DNA of 9,291 nt from Methanimicrococcus sp. (GCA_009783635.1 WRDC01000058.1:1-9291); one strand, 5' to 3'. Shown: positions 1 through 7,724, numbered from the stretch's first letter. Translations and numbers: made by a program. Notes: generated by a model not told the origin, from the sequence alone.

Positions 1-3000
1 ATAACACCGAGCTTCAAATCGCCGATATGATCCGAAAAGGCAGCACAAAAGCCGCGATCATTTTAGACTTTGAGCACGCGGGAGATGATTATCAGATTGA
101 ACAGCAATTCCGATCCCAGAAAACAGGAACGGCGGCGAATTCAAAATCCGTTTTGAAAAAAAACGGAGAAATCATCGCGGAGCAAGCGAAAGGAACTTAC
201 GACGCGCTGAAAAAAATGCTGAATATGGATGAGAAGAACTTTCAGAACTGCTCTTACATCCGGCAGGGCGAGGTGGACGCGCTCATTAACGCCAAACCCA
301 AAGACCGCCAGCAAATGATTGATGATTTACTCAGACTCGGTAAATTGGAAGAATACCGCGAGAGAGCTCAGGAATCCAAAAAGGCGGTCAACCGCATTCT
401 CCGTCAGGAAAATGATAACAGAATAAGCCGGCAAGAAAAAATCGAAACTCTGCGGGGACAAAACCTTCATGAAGAACTCAACCGCAGGCGCGAAGCGATT
501 GAAAAGATCAATGCGTCCGTTGAAAAGAAAAGGAAGGAAAAGGAAACCGCTTCGGGAAAACTGGCGCTTTTGGAATTAAAGTTAAAAGAAATCGAAGATG
601 ATAAAAAAGAAATCGAAACTTTGAAAAAAGACGCAGCCGACCTCGGAAGAAAACTGGACATTGAAATTTCAAAGCGAGACGAAGCGCTTTTGGAAATCGT
701 TGCCGCCGAAAAGAAAGAAAAAGAAATAACGGAAAAATCCGAAAAAATCCGAAAAGGATTAAATGAAACAAAAGAAGTGGCCGCAGCAAATGAATTGCCC
801 AAAATAACGGAAACGAATATTGAATTATTTATCAACGCCGCCAAAGAAGCGGAAAAGAAATCTTTAGAAATAAAACACAACATTTCCGAACAGGCCGCCG
901 TCATCTCCGCAAACAGAACAAACATTGAAAAAGGCATTTTAAAGAATGAAACGGATGCAAAAACGTTGAAAGAGACGCAGGCGGCCATAGAGCTGCAGGC
1001 GGAAAAACATACCGGCGCCGTCAATGCCGCGAATGCCGCCGTAGAAGGCGGATTTACGAAAGCGGGCATCGAGAAAAACGCTTTTTTGACACTTTTTGAT
1101 GAATTGTTTAAAGAGTTCAAAGAGGAAGTGGAACAAAAGAACATCATTGAAAATGCCGCAAACGCGGGCGAAGACGCGGCAGAAAGAGAAGCGGAAACGG
1201 CTGACATTCATAATATGCTTTTTTATTCCGGTGTCGTGAAAGCGGAAGAATTGCCGCTGCCATCGGACGAAAGCTTATGGAATACACTGATTGGCGATAT
1301 TGAAAAGCTTGAAGCGTTTATTGCCGCCAAAATCAAAAAGGAGGATGTCCGGCTGACCGACGAAGAGAAGAAAAAGGCGTCGATGAAAGGCGAACTGGAA
1401 GAGAAAGAGAAAGGCGCTGAAGAGATTGAAAAGGAAATTCGCCGGCTGAATACGGAAAAAGAAAAAACGGATACAACTTTAAAAACAGAACAGGCGGAAT
1501 GGACAAAGAAGAAAAAGTCGGGTTCTGATTTTGAAATTTCGCTGACGGAACACGCTAAAAAGAGAAATGAAAAGCTCAAAGCTTGTCCGGTTTTAAAAGA
1601 AACGGTGCCTTCGTCCCGATATCAGCTCAATGATATTTCGGCAAAAGATATTGGCGATGCCGCCGAAATTTTATCAAAGAAAAAAGAATCATTAGTGGCC
1701 GAAGAATCGGGGCTGAAATCGGAAAAATCCGAGATTGAAAAAGCGGTCTTAAAGAGAGAAACGTTGCTGAAAGCCGGCAAATGCCCGACCTGCGGACAGG
1801 AAATCACGGCCGCCGTCCATACGGAACACGGAGCGGGAGACGAAATGAAACGTCTTGCGGGAATCAAAATCCGATTGGAAGAGATTCGAAAAGCGACGGC
1901 GGTCAATGATCCGCAGGCTGTTCTTTTGAAAGAGATTCAAAAAATTGATGAAAATGTTGAAAAAATCCGGTCAGAAATCAATACCTTAAGCGCCGAAGAA
2001 AAGGGAAAGGCGGAATTGATTGAAAAATATCAAAAGGATTTGATTGAAAACGAACGGCAAAAGGCTGAATGGAATGCGCGGAAAGTGGAAGCGAGCGTAT
2101 TTTGCGACGCGCGGAAAAAAGATCTGGAAAGGGTCGAAAAACGGCTGTCGGAACTGAAAGCCGAAAGTTCTCGAAAAGATGAGAAAAACCGGATGCTTTC
2201 GGAAAGAAAGAAAGAATTTTCAAATGCCGCCCACAGCATTCTGCGGGACTATAAAACACTTGAAAGCGAAAGAAAACTTTCCAAAGAATCCCAAAAGCGG
2301 ATGGAAGAGATTGAAAAAGCGGGAGAGGAGAACGGGAAAAATCTTCAGGCTTTAAAAATCGAGCTTGAAAAAATAACGGCCAAGGAAGAAGAAATAAAAG
2401 CGCCGGAAAGGGAAGCCGTGAAAAATCTGGAAGCGAAAACTGAAATTTTGTCGGCGGCTGAAAATTTGAAAAACCTGATAAATGAAAAAGAAAGAATCAA
2501 AGTTCTCACGAGCGGCAGAAAAAAGGCAATTGAGCAGCAGGACACAACAATTGATAATTTGAAGAGTCAAAAATCCGAAAAAGAAATGAAAGCCAAGAAT
2601 TTAGCAGAAAAAGTTGCTACTTCCGGTTTCGTAACCGAAGACGGCATTTCGGCGGAAGAACAAAAGAAACGGCTTTTTGAGACGATGAAAGCTCTTTCGG
2701 AAGAAATTTCGAAATGGGAGCAGAAGAGGTCTGACGTTGACCGGGAAATCGGAATGTTCGAAAACGAAATCAAGCAGCTCGAGCTGTTTGAAAAAGAGTC
2801 GGAAGCGTTGAGAAATAAAACGGAATTTTTGGCATATGCGGCCAAAGAGGTCGCGGCGCTTGAAGAGATGTACCACCGCATCCGTTCCGATATGCGTTCC
2901 AAAAATATCGAAGCGTTGAGCCAATTGCTCAACGAAATGTTTGATCTGATTTATTCCAATAATTCTTATTCACATTTGGAGCTGGACACCGATTACAATT

Positions 3001-3356
3001 TGAAAGTTCACGAAAAGGACGGGGCGGTTTTGGAGCCGAAACAGCTCAGCGGCGGCGAGCGCGCAATTTTCAATTTGGCGCTTCGCTGCGCGATTTACCG
3101 CCTTCTCTCTTTTGGTTTTGGTGAAAACAACACGGGAAAAACGACACTTCCGCCACTCATTTTTGACGAACCGACCGTCTTTTTGGACAGCGGGCACATC
3201 CGCCAATTGATAAAACTGATTGAGCATATGAGAGAAGACGGCGTCGGACAAATTATTGTTGTCTCGCACGATGAGTCGCTCATCGATTCCGCGGATGAAA
3301 ATTTCAAAATTGAGAAGGACCCGCTGACAAACGCGTCCGCTGTTGTTCGCGGCTGA
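1..3356 (+). CDS. rad50: DNA double-strand break repair ATPase Rad50 (5' partial)
   Basis: SMC-like ATPase that works with the nuclease Mre11 in tethering and processing DNA double-strand breaks. The frame is open from base 3 to a TGA at 3354-3356, so the gene runs in from outside the window; the N-terminal Walker A is missing for that reason, not through damage. Numbering from the Met codon at 27: a Q-loop region IRQGEVDAL near residue 80, a long charged coiled coil (about 110-580), the zinc hook CPTC at C586/C589, a second coiled-coil arm (about 595-960), then the ABC signature LSGGERA, Walker B PLIFDEP with D-loop TVFLD, and the H-loop VVSHD. More than 1,110 residues are visible, somewhat longer than many archaeal Rad50 proteins, mainly in the coiled coil. 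mre11 is expected just upstream, outside the window. It converges with rli 45 bases downstream. A GENNTGKT stretch just before Walker B resembles a second P-loop and looks like a lineage-specific loop. Identity is very secure. Confidence 0.97.
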   Translation, partial: NTELQIADMIRKGSTKAAIILDFEHAGDDYQIEQQFRSQKTGTAANSKSVLKKNGEIIAEQAKGTYDALKKMLNMDEKNFQNCSYIRQGEVDALINAKPKDRQQMIDDLLRLGKLEEYRERAQESKKAVNRILRQENDNRISRQEKIETLRGQNLHEELNRRREAIEKINASVEKKRKEKETASGKLALLELKLKEIEDDKKEIETLKKDAADLGRKLDIEISKRDEALLEIVAAEKKEKEITEKSEKIRKGLNETKEVAAANELPKITETNIELFINAAKEAEKKSLEIKHNISEQAAVISANRTNIEKGILKNETDAKTLKETQAAIELQAEKHTGAVNAANAAVEGGFTKAGIEKNAFLTLFDELFKEFKEEVEQKNIIENAANAGEDAAEREAETADIHNMLFYSGVVKAEELPLPSDESLWNTLIGDIEKLEAFIAAKIKKEDVRLTDEEKKKASMKGELEEKEKGAEEIEKEIRRLNTEKEKTDTTLKTEQAEWTKKKKSGSDFEISLTEHAKKRNEKLKACPVLKETVPSSRYQLNDISAKDIGDAAEILSKKKESLVAEESGLKSEKSEIEKAVLKRETLLKAGKCPTCGQEITAAVHTEHGAGDEMKRLAGIKIRLEEIRKATAVNDPQAVLLKEIQKIDENVEKIRSEINTLSAEEKGKAELIEKYQKDLIENERQKAEWNARKVEASVFCDARKKDLERVEKRLSELKAESSRKDEKNRMLSERKKEFSNAAHSILRDYKTLESERKLSKESQKRMEEIEKAGEENGKNLQALKIELEKITAKEEEIKAPEREAVKNLEAKTEILSAAENLKNLINEKERIKVLTSGRKKAIEQQDTTIDNLKSQKSEKEMKAKNLAEKVATSGFVTEDGISAEEQKKRLFETMKALSEEISKWEQKRSDVDREIGMFENEIKQLELFEKESEALRNKTEFLAYAAKEVAALEEMYHRIRSDMRSKNIEALSQLLNEMFDLIYSNNSYSHLELDTDYNLKVHEKDGAVLEPKQLSGGERAIFNLALRCAIYRLLSFGFGENNTGKTTLPPLIFDEPTVFLDSGHIRQLIKLIEHMREDGVGQIIVVSHDESLIDSADENFKIEKDPLTNASAVVRG

Positions 3357-3382
3357 ATAAAAAAAGGTTTTTTGAAAAAGCG
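3357..3382. terminator. A/T-tract between convergent rad50 and rli, possible bidirectional terminator
   Basis: Only 45 bases separate the convergent genes. They hold an A-run followed by GG and a T-run (near-palindromic AAAAAACC/GGTTTTTT), then another A-run. This gives a U-rich transcript 3' end on each strand: TTTTTT just past the rad50 stop, and TTTTT then TTTTTTT past the rli stop. Archaeal RNA polymerase often terminates at U-tracts, so this short stretch could serve both genes. No strong GC hairpin is present. Confidence 0.4.
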
Positions 3383-3401
3383 CAATCCGTCTCAATTGTG
3401 A

Positions 3402-5174
3402 TTAGGATTCCAAATAGTAATAATCGCCTTTTTCTTTTTGTTCCCGGTCCAGTCTGGACATGTAATTATTGACGCGCGGACGCTTTGTTTCCTCATCGCG
3501 GCGGAATGTGATGTCCAGATTTGACAGGAATTTGTTCATTCCGTTTTTCATACCGGTCGGCGCGTTGGCAACACCGTTTTTGGACGGGACGCCTTCAAAA
3601 ACGATCAAGCGCTGGCTGATCATGTCGATCATGTAAATGTCGTGGTCGACAACCATTGCCGTCTTGCTGTTGCTTTCGGCAAAGCGCGTGATGACGCGGG
3701 TCGCAATGGCGCGCTGCTCAACGTCTAAGTGAGCGCTCGGCTCATCCAAAATGTAAAAATCGGCTTCCCGGCTCAGACAAGCGGCAATGGCAACGCGCTG
3801 CAGCTCGCCGCCGCTCAAATCGGTCAGATAACTGTCATACAGTTTATCCAGCTGAAGCGGGCGGGCAATTTCCGTTTCATAATAGCCGGTCCCGAACCGG
3901 TCGGCAACACTCATCATCAGGTCGCGGACACGGATTTCCGCATCGGCTTTGATGTACTGCGGTTTATAAGAAATTTTGACGTCAATGCCGACTTCGCCCG
4001 CATCGGGTTCGATTTCACCCGCGAGGATTTTAACAAACGTGGATTTGCCGGTGCCGTTGGGGCCGACAATGCCCAAAACTTCGCCTTGTTTCACATTGCC
4101 GCCGACAGCTTTTAATGAGAAAGCGTCACCGAATGCTTTTGTGAAAGAGTCGTAGGCCAAAATCGTTTTGACAACCGAACCTTCTTTTGGCGGATGGGTT
4201 TCAAACCGAATGGTTTCGTCGCGAATGCGCATATTTTCTTCGGGCAGATAGCCTTTAATGTACTGATTGATACCGACGCGAACCGTCTTTGGAAGCGTGA
4301 TGACGCCGTACCCCGCCGGCTGACCGTAAGCGATGTGAACGGTATCGGTCAACATATCTAAAATGGCCAAATCATGCTCGACAACGAGAACGGATTTATC
4401 CAATTCTTTCGCCAAATCCTGAATTAAACGGGCGGCGTTGATTCTTTGGTAAATATCAAGGTAAGAACTGATTTCGTCAAAGAAATAGAAATCGGCTTCT
4501 TTGACGATGCACGCGGCAAGCGCAACTTTTTGAAGCTCGCCGCCGGAAAGGGCGCTGATATCGCGGTCCAGAATATCTTCCATCTCCAGCCGTTTCACAA
4601 CTTCGTCAAGGCGGCCGCTTGTATTGGCTTTATTCAAAAGGCCGGACGTGTTTCCCTTAAAAGCTTTGGGAATCAAATCCACATATTGCGGCTTTTGTGA
4701 AACTTTCAGATTGCCGGAAGAAACGAGTTTGAAATAATCGGCCAAAGCGGTACCGGCATAATACTCCAATACCCTTTCCCAAGACGCGTCGGCTTCGCCG
4801 AAATTCGGAACCAGATTACCGGAAAGAATTTGAACGGCGGTACTTTTACCGATGCCGTTGGGTCCCAATATGCCCGTCACTTTTCCCTGCCGGGGAACGG
4901 GCAGGCCGTAAAGCGCAAATCCGTTTTGACCGTAGCGGTGTGTCGGATGGTCTAAAGATTCGGGAAGCCCGATAATCATAATGGCGTCAAACTGACATTT
5001 TTTGATACAAATACCGCAGCCGGAGCACAAGGATTCAGTAATCACGGGTTTGCCGTCTTCTTCGCTGAACAGAATGGTCTCGTCGCCCGTGCGGACGCGC
5101 GGACAAAATTTGTAACATTCCTTGCTGCATTGGCGCGGCTGACATTTATCTTTGTTTAAAACGGCTATTCTCAT
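3402..5174 (-). CDS. rli: Ribosome recycling ATPase ABCE1 / RLI (RNase L inhibitor homologue)
   Basis: Cytoplasmic twin-ATPase that splits ribosomes into subunits after termination, together with aRF1 or aPelota. The protein is 590 residues, the usual family length. It has eight N-terminal cysteines for two [4Fe-4S] clusters (C11, C16, C20, C24 and C50, C53, C56, C60). NBD1 has Walker A GPNGIGKST (about 104), signature LSGGELQKV (about 210), Walker B FFDE and H-loop VVEHD. NBD2 has GPNGTGKST (about 371), LSGGELQRV (about 453), ILDEPSAHLD and VVDHD. The hinge between the NBDs is intact. The ATG at 5174 is chosen because the protein then begins MRIAVLNKDKC as in the family and a G-rich GGGGG lies 6 bases upstream; a longer reading from a TTG at 5237 adds 21 residues without family character. 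The stop is TAA. It lies downstream of the EMC6-like gene on the same strand, but a hairpin/T-tract between them suggests its own promoter. I see no convincing TATA box in the 124 bases available. Confidence 0.97.
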   Translation of the reverse strand: MRIAVLNKDKCQPRQCSKECYKFCPRVRTGDETILFSEEDGKPVITESLCSGCGICIKKCQFDAIMIIGLPESLDHPTHRYGQNGFALYGLPVPRQGKVTGILGPNGIGKSTAVQILSGNLVPNFGEADASWERVLEYYAGTALADYFKLVSSGNLKVSQKPQYVDLIPKAFKGNTSGLLNKANTSGRLDEVVKRLEMEDILDRDISALSGGELQKVALAACIVKEADFYFFDEISSYLDIYQRINAARLIQDLAKELDKSVLVVEHDLAILDMLTDTVHIAYGQPAGYGVITLPKTVRVGINQYIKGYLPEENMRIRDETIRFETHPPKEGSVVKTILAYDSFTKAFGDAFSLKAVGGNVKQGEVLGIVGPNGTGKSTFVKILAGEIEPDAGEVGIDVKISYKPQYIKADAEIRVRDLMMSVADRFGTGYYETEIARPLQLDKLYDSYLTDLSGGELQRVAIAACLSREADFYILDEPSAHLDVEQRAIATRVITRFAESNSKTAMVVDHDIYMIDMISQRLIVFEGVPSKNGVANAPTGMKNGMNKFLSNLDITFRRDEETKRPRVNNYMSRLDREQKEKGDYYYLES

Positions 5175-5180
5175 GATGTT

Positions 5181-5185
5181 CCCCC
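5181..5185 (-). promoter_or_regulatory. Likely ribosome binding site of rli (GGGGG)
   Basis: A GGGGG run 6 bases upstream of the ATG at 5174 supports that start over the upstream TTG. The leader GGGGGAACATC-ATG resembles the leader of gfcR (GGGGAACCAATC-ATG). It is not a canonical GGAGG Shine-Dalgarno. Confidence 0.45.
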
Positions 5186-5297
5186 AAAAGCGGATAATTG
5201 TGTGCGAATGATTAATTTTGACCTTAAAAAATCCCAACCATTTTTGAAATAAATCCGGCTGTCGGCGGCGGATTCAAACCGGCGGCCGCACAGCCTG

Positions 5298-5321
5298 AAA
5301 AAAAGTCCGGCGGTTGCCGGA
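5298..5321 (-). terminator. Hairpin plus T-tract terminator after the EMC6-like gene
   Basis: On the minus strand, TCCGGC-AACC-GCCGGA forms a perfect 6-bp GC-rich stem with a 4-base loop, followed after one C by seven T. It begins 4 bases after the TGA of the EMC6-like gene. It looks like an intrinsic-type terminator and separates that transcript from rli. Confidence 0.7.
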
Positions 5322-5325
5322 ATTA

Positions 5326-5733
5326 TCACAAGATATTCAAAAGGATAGTCCAAGTTACAAGACAGAAAATCGTGACCAAGAATTGGATCCCAAACCAATC
5401 CTTCCAGTTCAGTAAAGCCATATTCATTTTAAGCGCGGGGAAAACCAACCTTCTCTGAATATAATACGTCAGTGTCACGATCACCATCAAAATGATAAGC
5501 CAGAATTTGTCTTCGGCCGACCCGAGCGTAAAGTAACAGATTCCACCGCATATGATTCCGAAAATTGAGGCAACCATTGTCCGAAGCAGGCTTTCCCGAT
5601 ACATCCGTTTCTTTTCTTCGGGTGTTTGCTCAACTTTTCCGCTTGCGGTAATGTGGTAATCTCCCACCGGCTCCGCATTGACATGCTCCGGTTTCTCTGT
5701 CGGCGGCCGTGTCTTTGTATCCTTCTTAACCAT
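5326..5733 (-). CDS. EMC6-like archaeal membrane protein
   Basis: A 135-residue membrane protein. A charged, cytosolic-looking N-terminus of about 50 residues (MVKKDTKTRPPTEKPEH...) is followed by three hydrophobic segments at about 51-71, 77-92 and 114-134. The last segment is preceded by NWKDWF and contains VTWTILLN, which I recognise as the C-terminal signature of archaeal EMC6-like proteins, relatives of a core subunit of the eukaryotic ER membrane protein complex. In eukaryotes EMC6 pairs with EMC3, an Oxa1-family insertase; an archaeal role in membrane-protein insertion is inference. The ATG at 5733 is chosen: GGAG lies 10 bases upstream and the hydrophilic N-terminus fits. The stop is TGA, followed at once by a hairpin/T-tract. 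The gene is divergent from the PNPOx-type gene and upstream of rli on the same strand. The family call rests on remembered motif similarity; that it is a three-helix membrane protein is clear. Confidence 0.8.
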   Translation of the reverse strand: MVKKDTKTRPPTEKPEHVNAEPVGDYHITASGKVEQTPEEKKRMYRESLLRTMVASIFGIICGGICYFTLGSAEDKFWLIILMVIVTLTYYIQRRLVFPALKMNMALLNWKDWFGIQFLVTIFCLVTWTILLNIL

Positions 5734-5871
5734 TTATTTCATTCTCCGGAAATTTTTCAAAAATGACAGTCTTCACTTCGCTCCGACCTCAATTTTTGAC
5801 AAGAAACTGCAATTTGGACCCAAAAGCAGATAAAAATTTATTTTGAACTTGCCTTTAGTTTATTGATATTT

Positions 5872-5882
5872 CATATTTAAAC
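5872..5882. promoter_or_regulatory. TATA-like element in the divergent intergenic region
   Basis: The 220 bases between the EMC6-like gene and the PNPOx-type gene are AT-rich. The best archaeal TATA match is TTTAAATATG read on the minus strand (CATATTTAAA on the plus strand). It lies 74 bases before the PNPOx start at 5955 and 139 bases before the EMC6-like start, so it could serve either gene; the opposite gene may use the A/T block at 5831-5845. Assignment to one direction is uncertain. Confidence 0.4.
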
Positions 5883-5939
5883 CCGTTGACGACAAATAAT
5901 AGAATGAAACGAAAGGCGGTCAAATAATTTAAAATGGGC

Positions 5940-5945
5940 GAGGAG
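5940..5945 (+). promoter_or_regulatory. Strong Shine-Dalgarno (GAGGAG) fixing the start of the PNPOx-type gene
   Basis: GAGGAG ends 9 bases before the ATG at 5955 (a second ATG follows at 5958). The in-frame ATG at 5934 has only a weak, distant GGCGGT upstream, and starting there would place this Shine-Dalgarno inside the coding region. The downstream start is therefore preferred. It is the clearest canonical ribosome binding site in the window. Confidence 0.65.
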
Positions 5946-5954
5946 AACAAAAAA

Positions 5955-6377
5955 ATGATGAGAAATCCGGCTGAAACGATTGGGAATTTAATTGATAAAC
6001 AAAGTGTCAGCTTTATAAGTTCCGTTGACGACGACGGTTTTCCGAATACAAAGGCAATGCTGGCCCCTTGTAAAAGGGAAGGGATAAAATCGTTTTTTTG
6101 GCATACGAACAGCCCGTCACTGAGAATAAAGCATTACAGGGCGAATCCGAAAGCTTGCGTATATTTTTATGATAAAAGGTTTTTCCGGGGCGTCATGTTA
6201 AAGGGAACAATGGACGTGTTGGATGATGATAAAATAAAAAAGGAATTGTGGAAGGACGAATATTCAATATATTACCGAGACGGAAGGGATGGCGGCGATT
6301 TTATAATCCTGAGATTCACGGCGGAAACCGGAAGGTATTACAGCAACTTCCATTCGGAAGATTTTAAAATTGAATGA
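5955..6377 (+). CDS. Pyridoxamine 5'-phosphate oxidase-related flavin-binding protein
   Basis: A 140-residue protein of the PNPOx-like split-barrel fold (general stress protein 26 type), a family that usually binds FMN or a related flavin as a dimer; its substrate is unknown. Family features are the N-terminal SFISSVDDDGFPNTKAML strand pair, WHTNSPSLRIKHYRANPKACVYFYD (two parts, about residues 48-72) corresponding to the flavin phosphate-binding region, FFRGVMLKGTMDVL, and a C-terminal RYYSNFHSEDFKIE. The start at 5955 rests on GAGGAG upstream; starting at 5934 would add seven residues (MGEENKK). The stop is TGA and a hairpin terminator follows. Codon use differs from its neighbours: six of ten Ile codons are ATA and eight of ten Arg codons are AGA/AGG. 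With the bacterial-type Shine-Dalgarno and terminator this suggests transfer from a bacterium, perhaps a Firmicute, where close relatives are common. The family assignment is good; enzymatic function is not assigned. Confidence 0.85.
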   Translation: MMRNPAETIGNLIDKQSVSFISSVDDDGFPNTKAMLAPCKREGIKSFFWHTNSPSLRIKHYRANPKACVYFYDKRFFRGVMLKGTMDVLDDDKIKKELWKDEYSIYYRDGRDGGDFIILRFTAETGRYYSNFHSEDFKIE

Positions 6378-6418
6378 AAAAATAAACCTTCGTTTGCGGC
6401 CCCCCATTTACGATTTAT

Positions 6419-6441
6419 CCGCTGTTTCAAGCGGCTTTTTT
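6419..6441 (+). terminator. Hairpin plus T-tract terminator after the PNPOx-type gene
   Basis: CCGCT-GTTTCA-AGCGG forms a 5-bp stem with a 6-base loop, followed by C and six T, 42 bases after the TGA at 6375-6377. On the opposite strand the same hairpin is followed by no comparable T-run. The remaining bases up to the convergent nuclease gene (stop at 6503) show a short T5 on the minus strand at about 6478-6482, which might end that transcript. Confidence 0.6.
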
Positions 6442-6502
6442 AGGCCGTATTTTTGAATCCGCCACTTGCCGGCATACCAAAAAGGCTGCTCTTGCGGCGC
6501 AT

Positions 6503-7720
6503 TTATTCCTTTCCGATAATATTTCGTATTTGGTTGATCGAAAAAGCTTTGAAACCGTTTTTCTCAAGATGTCCGGCAAATTTGTCCGTTCTCGGGCTTT
6601 TATCCGGATGGTAAACGACCGTCACCTTCGGCGAAATATCCTTTACCATTTGCAGGAGCCCGTTCACATCCAAATGGTCGCTGAGGCGGATGATTTCAAA
6701 AGGATAATCGGGGCGGCAGGTTAAAACGTATTTTCGCGTATCGGAACCGAAAGACGATAATTCATTGACGGGAACGATACAGATGCCACAATGTTCTTTT
6801 TTTGAAATGCTCATTTCAACGGAAGAAAAAGAACAGGTTTGCGTTTTAATAAATTCGCCGCCGGCTTCCGCTGAAATTTGAGTTTGTAAATAGGATTGTG
6901 AGCAGGAGACAGACCCGAATGGTTCGGCGTAAGAGCCGGCGTCAAGTTCGATGAGTTCGCCGGCATTTGGAACAAAGTTTTCCGTCAAAGACAGTGTTTT
7001 GCCGTTCATTGCAATCGGCCCGTTGTATCCCATATCCCGAAGAATCGAAACCGCTTTTTGAGATTTTCCGAATTCATAAGCCCCGAACGCAATCCGCCGT
7101 TCTCCGATGTGTGACAAAACCACATGACGAAGCCCGTCGATGTCGTCTTTAAAATAACAGTTCGAGTCCGCCGGATCACCGTAACTGGCTTCCGTTAACA
7201 AAATGTCGCACTTCGGAAGAGAACGGGCGTCTTTGACATCGCCTGTCACAAGAATGCTGTTTCCGAGTTCATTTTCCCAATAAAAAGCCGATGAACCCGG
7301 CGCATGATAGACGTCAAAAGTCTAAACATCGACGCCGCAGACGGAAAAACAGTCTCCCGTTTGAAAAGTACGTCCTTTGTAACTTTTACTGTACCGGATT
7401 TCAAGGGCTTTGGCTGTTTCTTCGGAACACCAAGAAGATTCGGAAAGCATGGCGGATTTTCCGTAATGGTCGGAATGCGCATGCGTAATGAAATAAGCGT
7501 CGGGAGGATTGCTTGCAGAAGAAACGCGGGTCGTGTCAATGGCAAAAGTCAGCAGGCGGCCGCCTTTGGATTTAAAGCGGACGAAAAGATGCGGCTTGAT
7601 GCCGCCGGTGTCGTTCTGACGGCGGAAAACAACAAAACCCAACTCCGACAACTCTTTTGAATACACGATGAAACCGCCTGCGCTTTTATGTGAATGATTC
7701 ACAAAAATACGGCAATGCAT
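6503..7720 (-). CDS. SNM1/beta-CASP-like metallo-beta-lactamase nuclease with in-frame UAG (candidate pyrrolysine protein)
   Basis: Read through one TAG, the frame gives 405 residues of an MBL-fold hydrolase resembling the SNM1/Pso2 and DNA-ligase-associated exonuclease group, which act on DNA or RNA ends with two metal ions. Motifs in order: FAIDTTRV (about 59-66), metal site HAHSDH (80-85), the TAG at codon 133, YHAPGSSAF with H139, VTGD with D161, LLTEASYGDP (E177), GAYEFGKSQKA (about 213-223, like SNM1 TYSIGKEK), CRPDYPFEIIRLSDHLD (about 335-351, H349) and VVYHP (H371). Sequence before and after the TAG is in one frame with no other interruption. A product stopping at residue 132 would have only the first metal motif, and a GTG restart at 7249 would lack HAHSDH and H139, so neither half could be active. 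The ATG at 7720 has no clear Shine-Dalgarno; it follows a T-rich leader. The stop is TAA. UAG decoding as pyrrolysine is the favoured reading; pseudogene or sequencing error is possible. The exact nuclease subfamily and substrate are not certain. Confidence 0.8.
7322..7324 (-). other. In-frame TAG codon, candidate pyrrolysine codon 133
   Basis: The triplet order on the minus strand is GTC-GAT-GTT-TAG-ACT-TTT-GAC-GTC-TAT-CAT. The residue falls in a strand just before the conserved YHAPGS motif, in a position next to GV.V and before TF, where a variable polar residue would be expected in relatives. One substitution from AAG, CAG, GAG, TGG, TAC or TAT would give TAG. Confidence 0.65.
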
Positions 7721-7724
7721 TTAA

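Noticed and set aside
467..1207. A 246-codon open frame on the minus strand inside rad50, rich in Ser, Phe and Ala
   Set aside because: It is the complement of the Lys/Glu/Ala-rich coiled-coil codons of rad50. It has no domain character and overlaps a certain gene completely; the same holds for the other minus-strand frames within rad50.
3729..4115. Plus-strand frames of 128 and 84 codons inside rli
   Set aside because: Rad50-style shadows: they lie fully within the well-conserved rli coding region and show no family features.
7246..7545. Frameshift as explanation for the split nuclease gene
   Set aside because: Codon arithmetic shows that the parts before and after the TAG are in the same frame (7321 to 7249 is 24 codons). 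The 99-codon frame in this region is in another frame and has none of the nuclease motifs.
7690..7702. 13-base palindrome GTGAATGATTCAC inside the 5' coding part of the nuclease gene
   Set aside because: Perfect but short and within coding sequence encoding VNHSH; no partner site found, so a regulatory claim is not supported.
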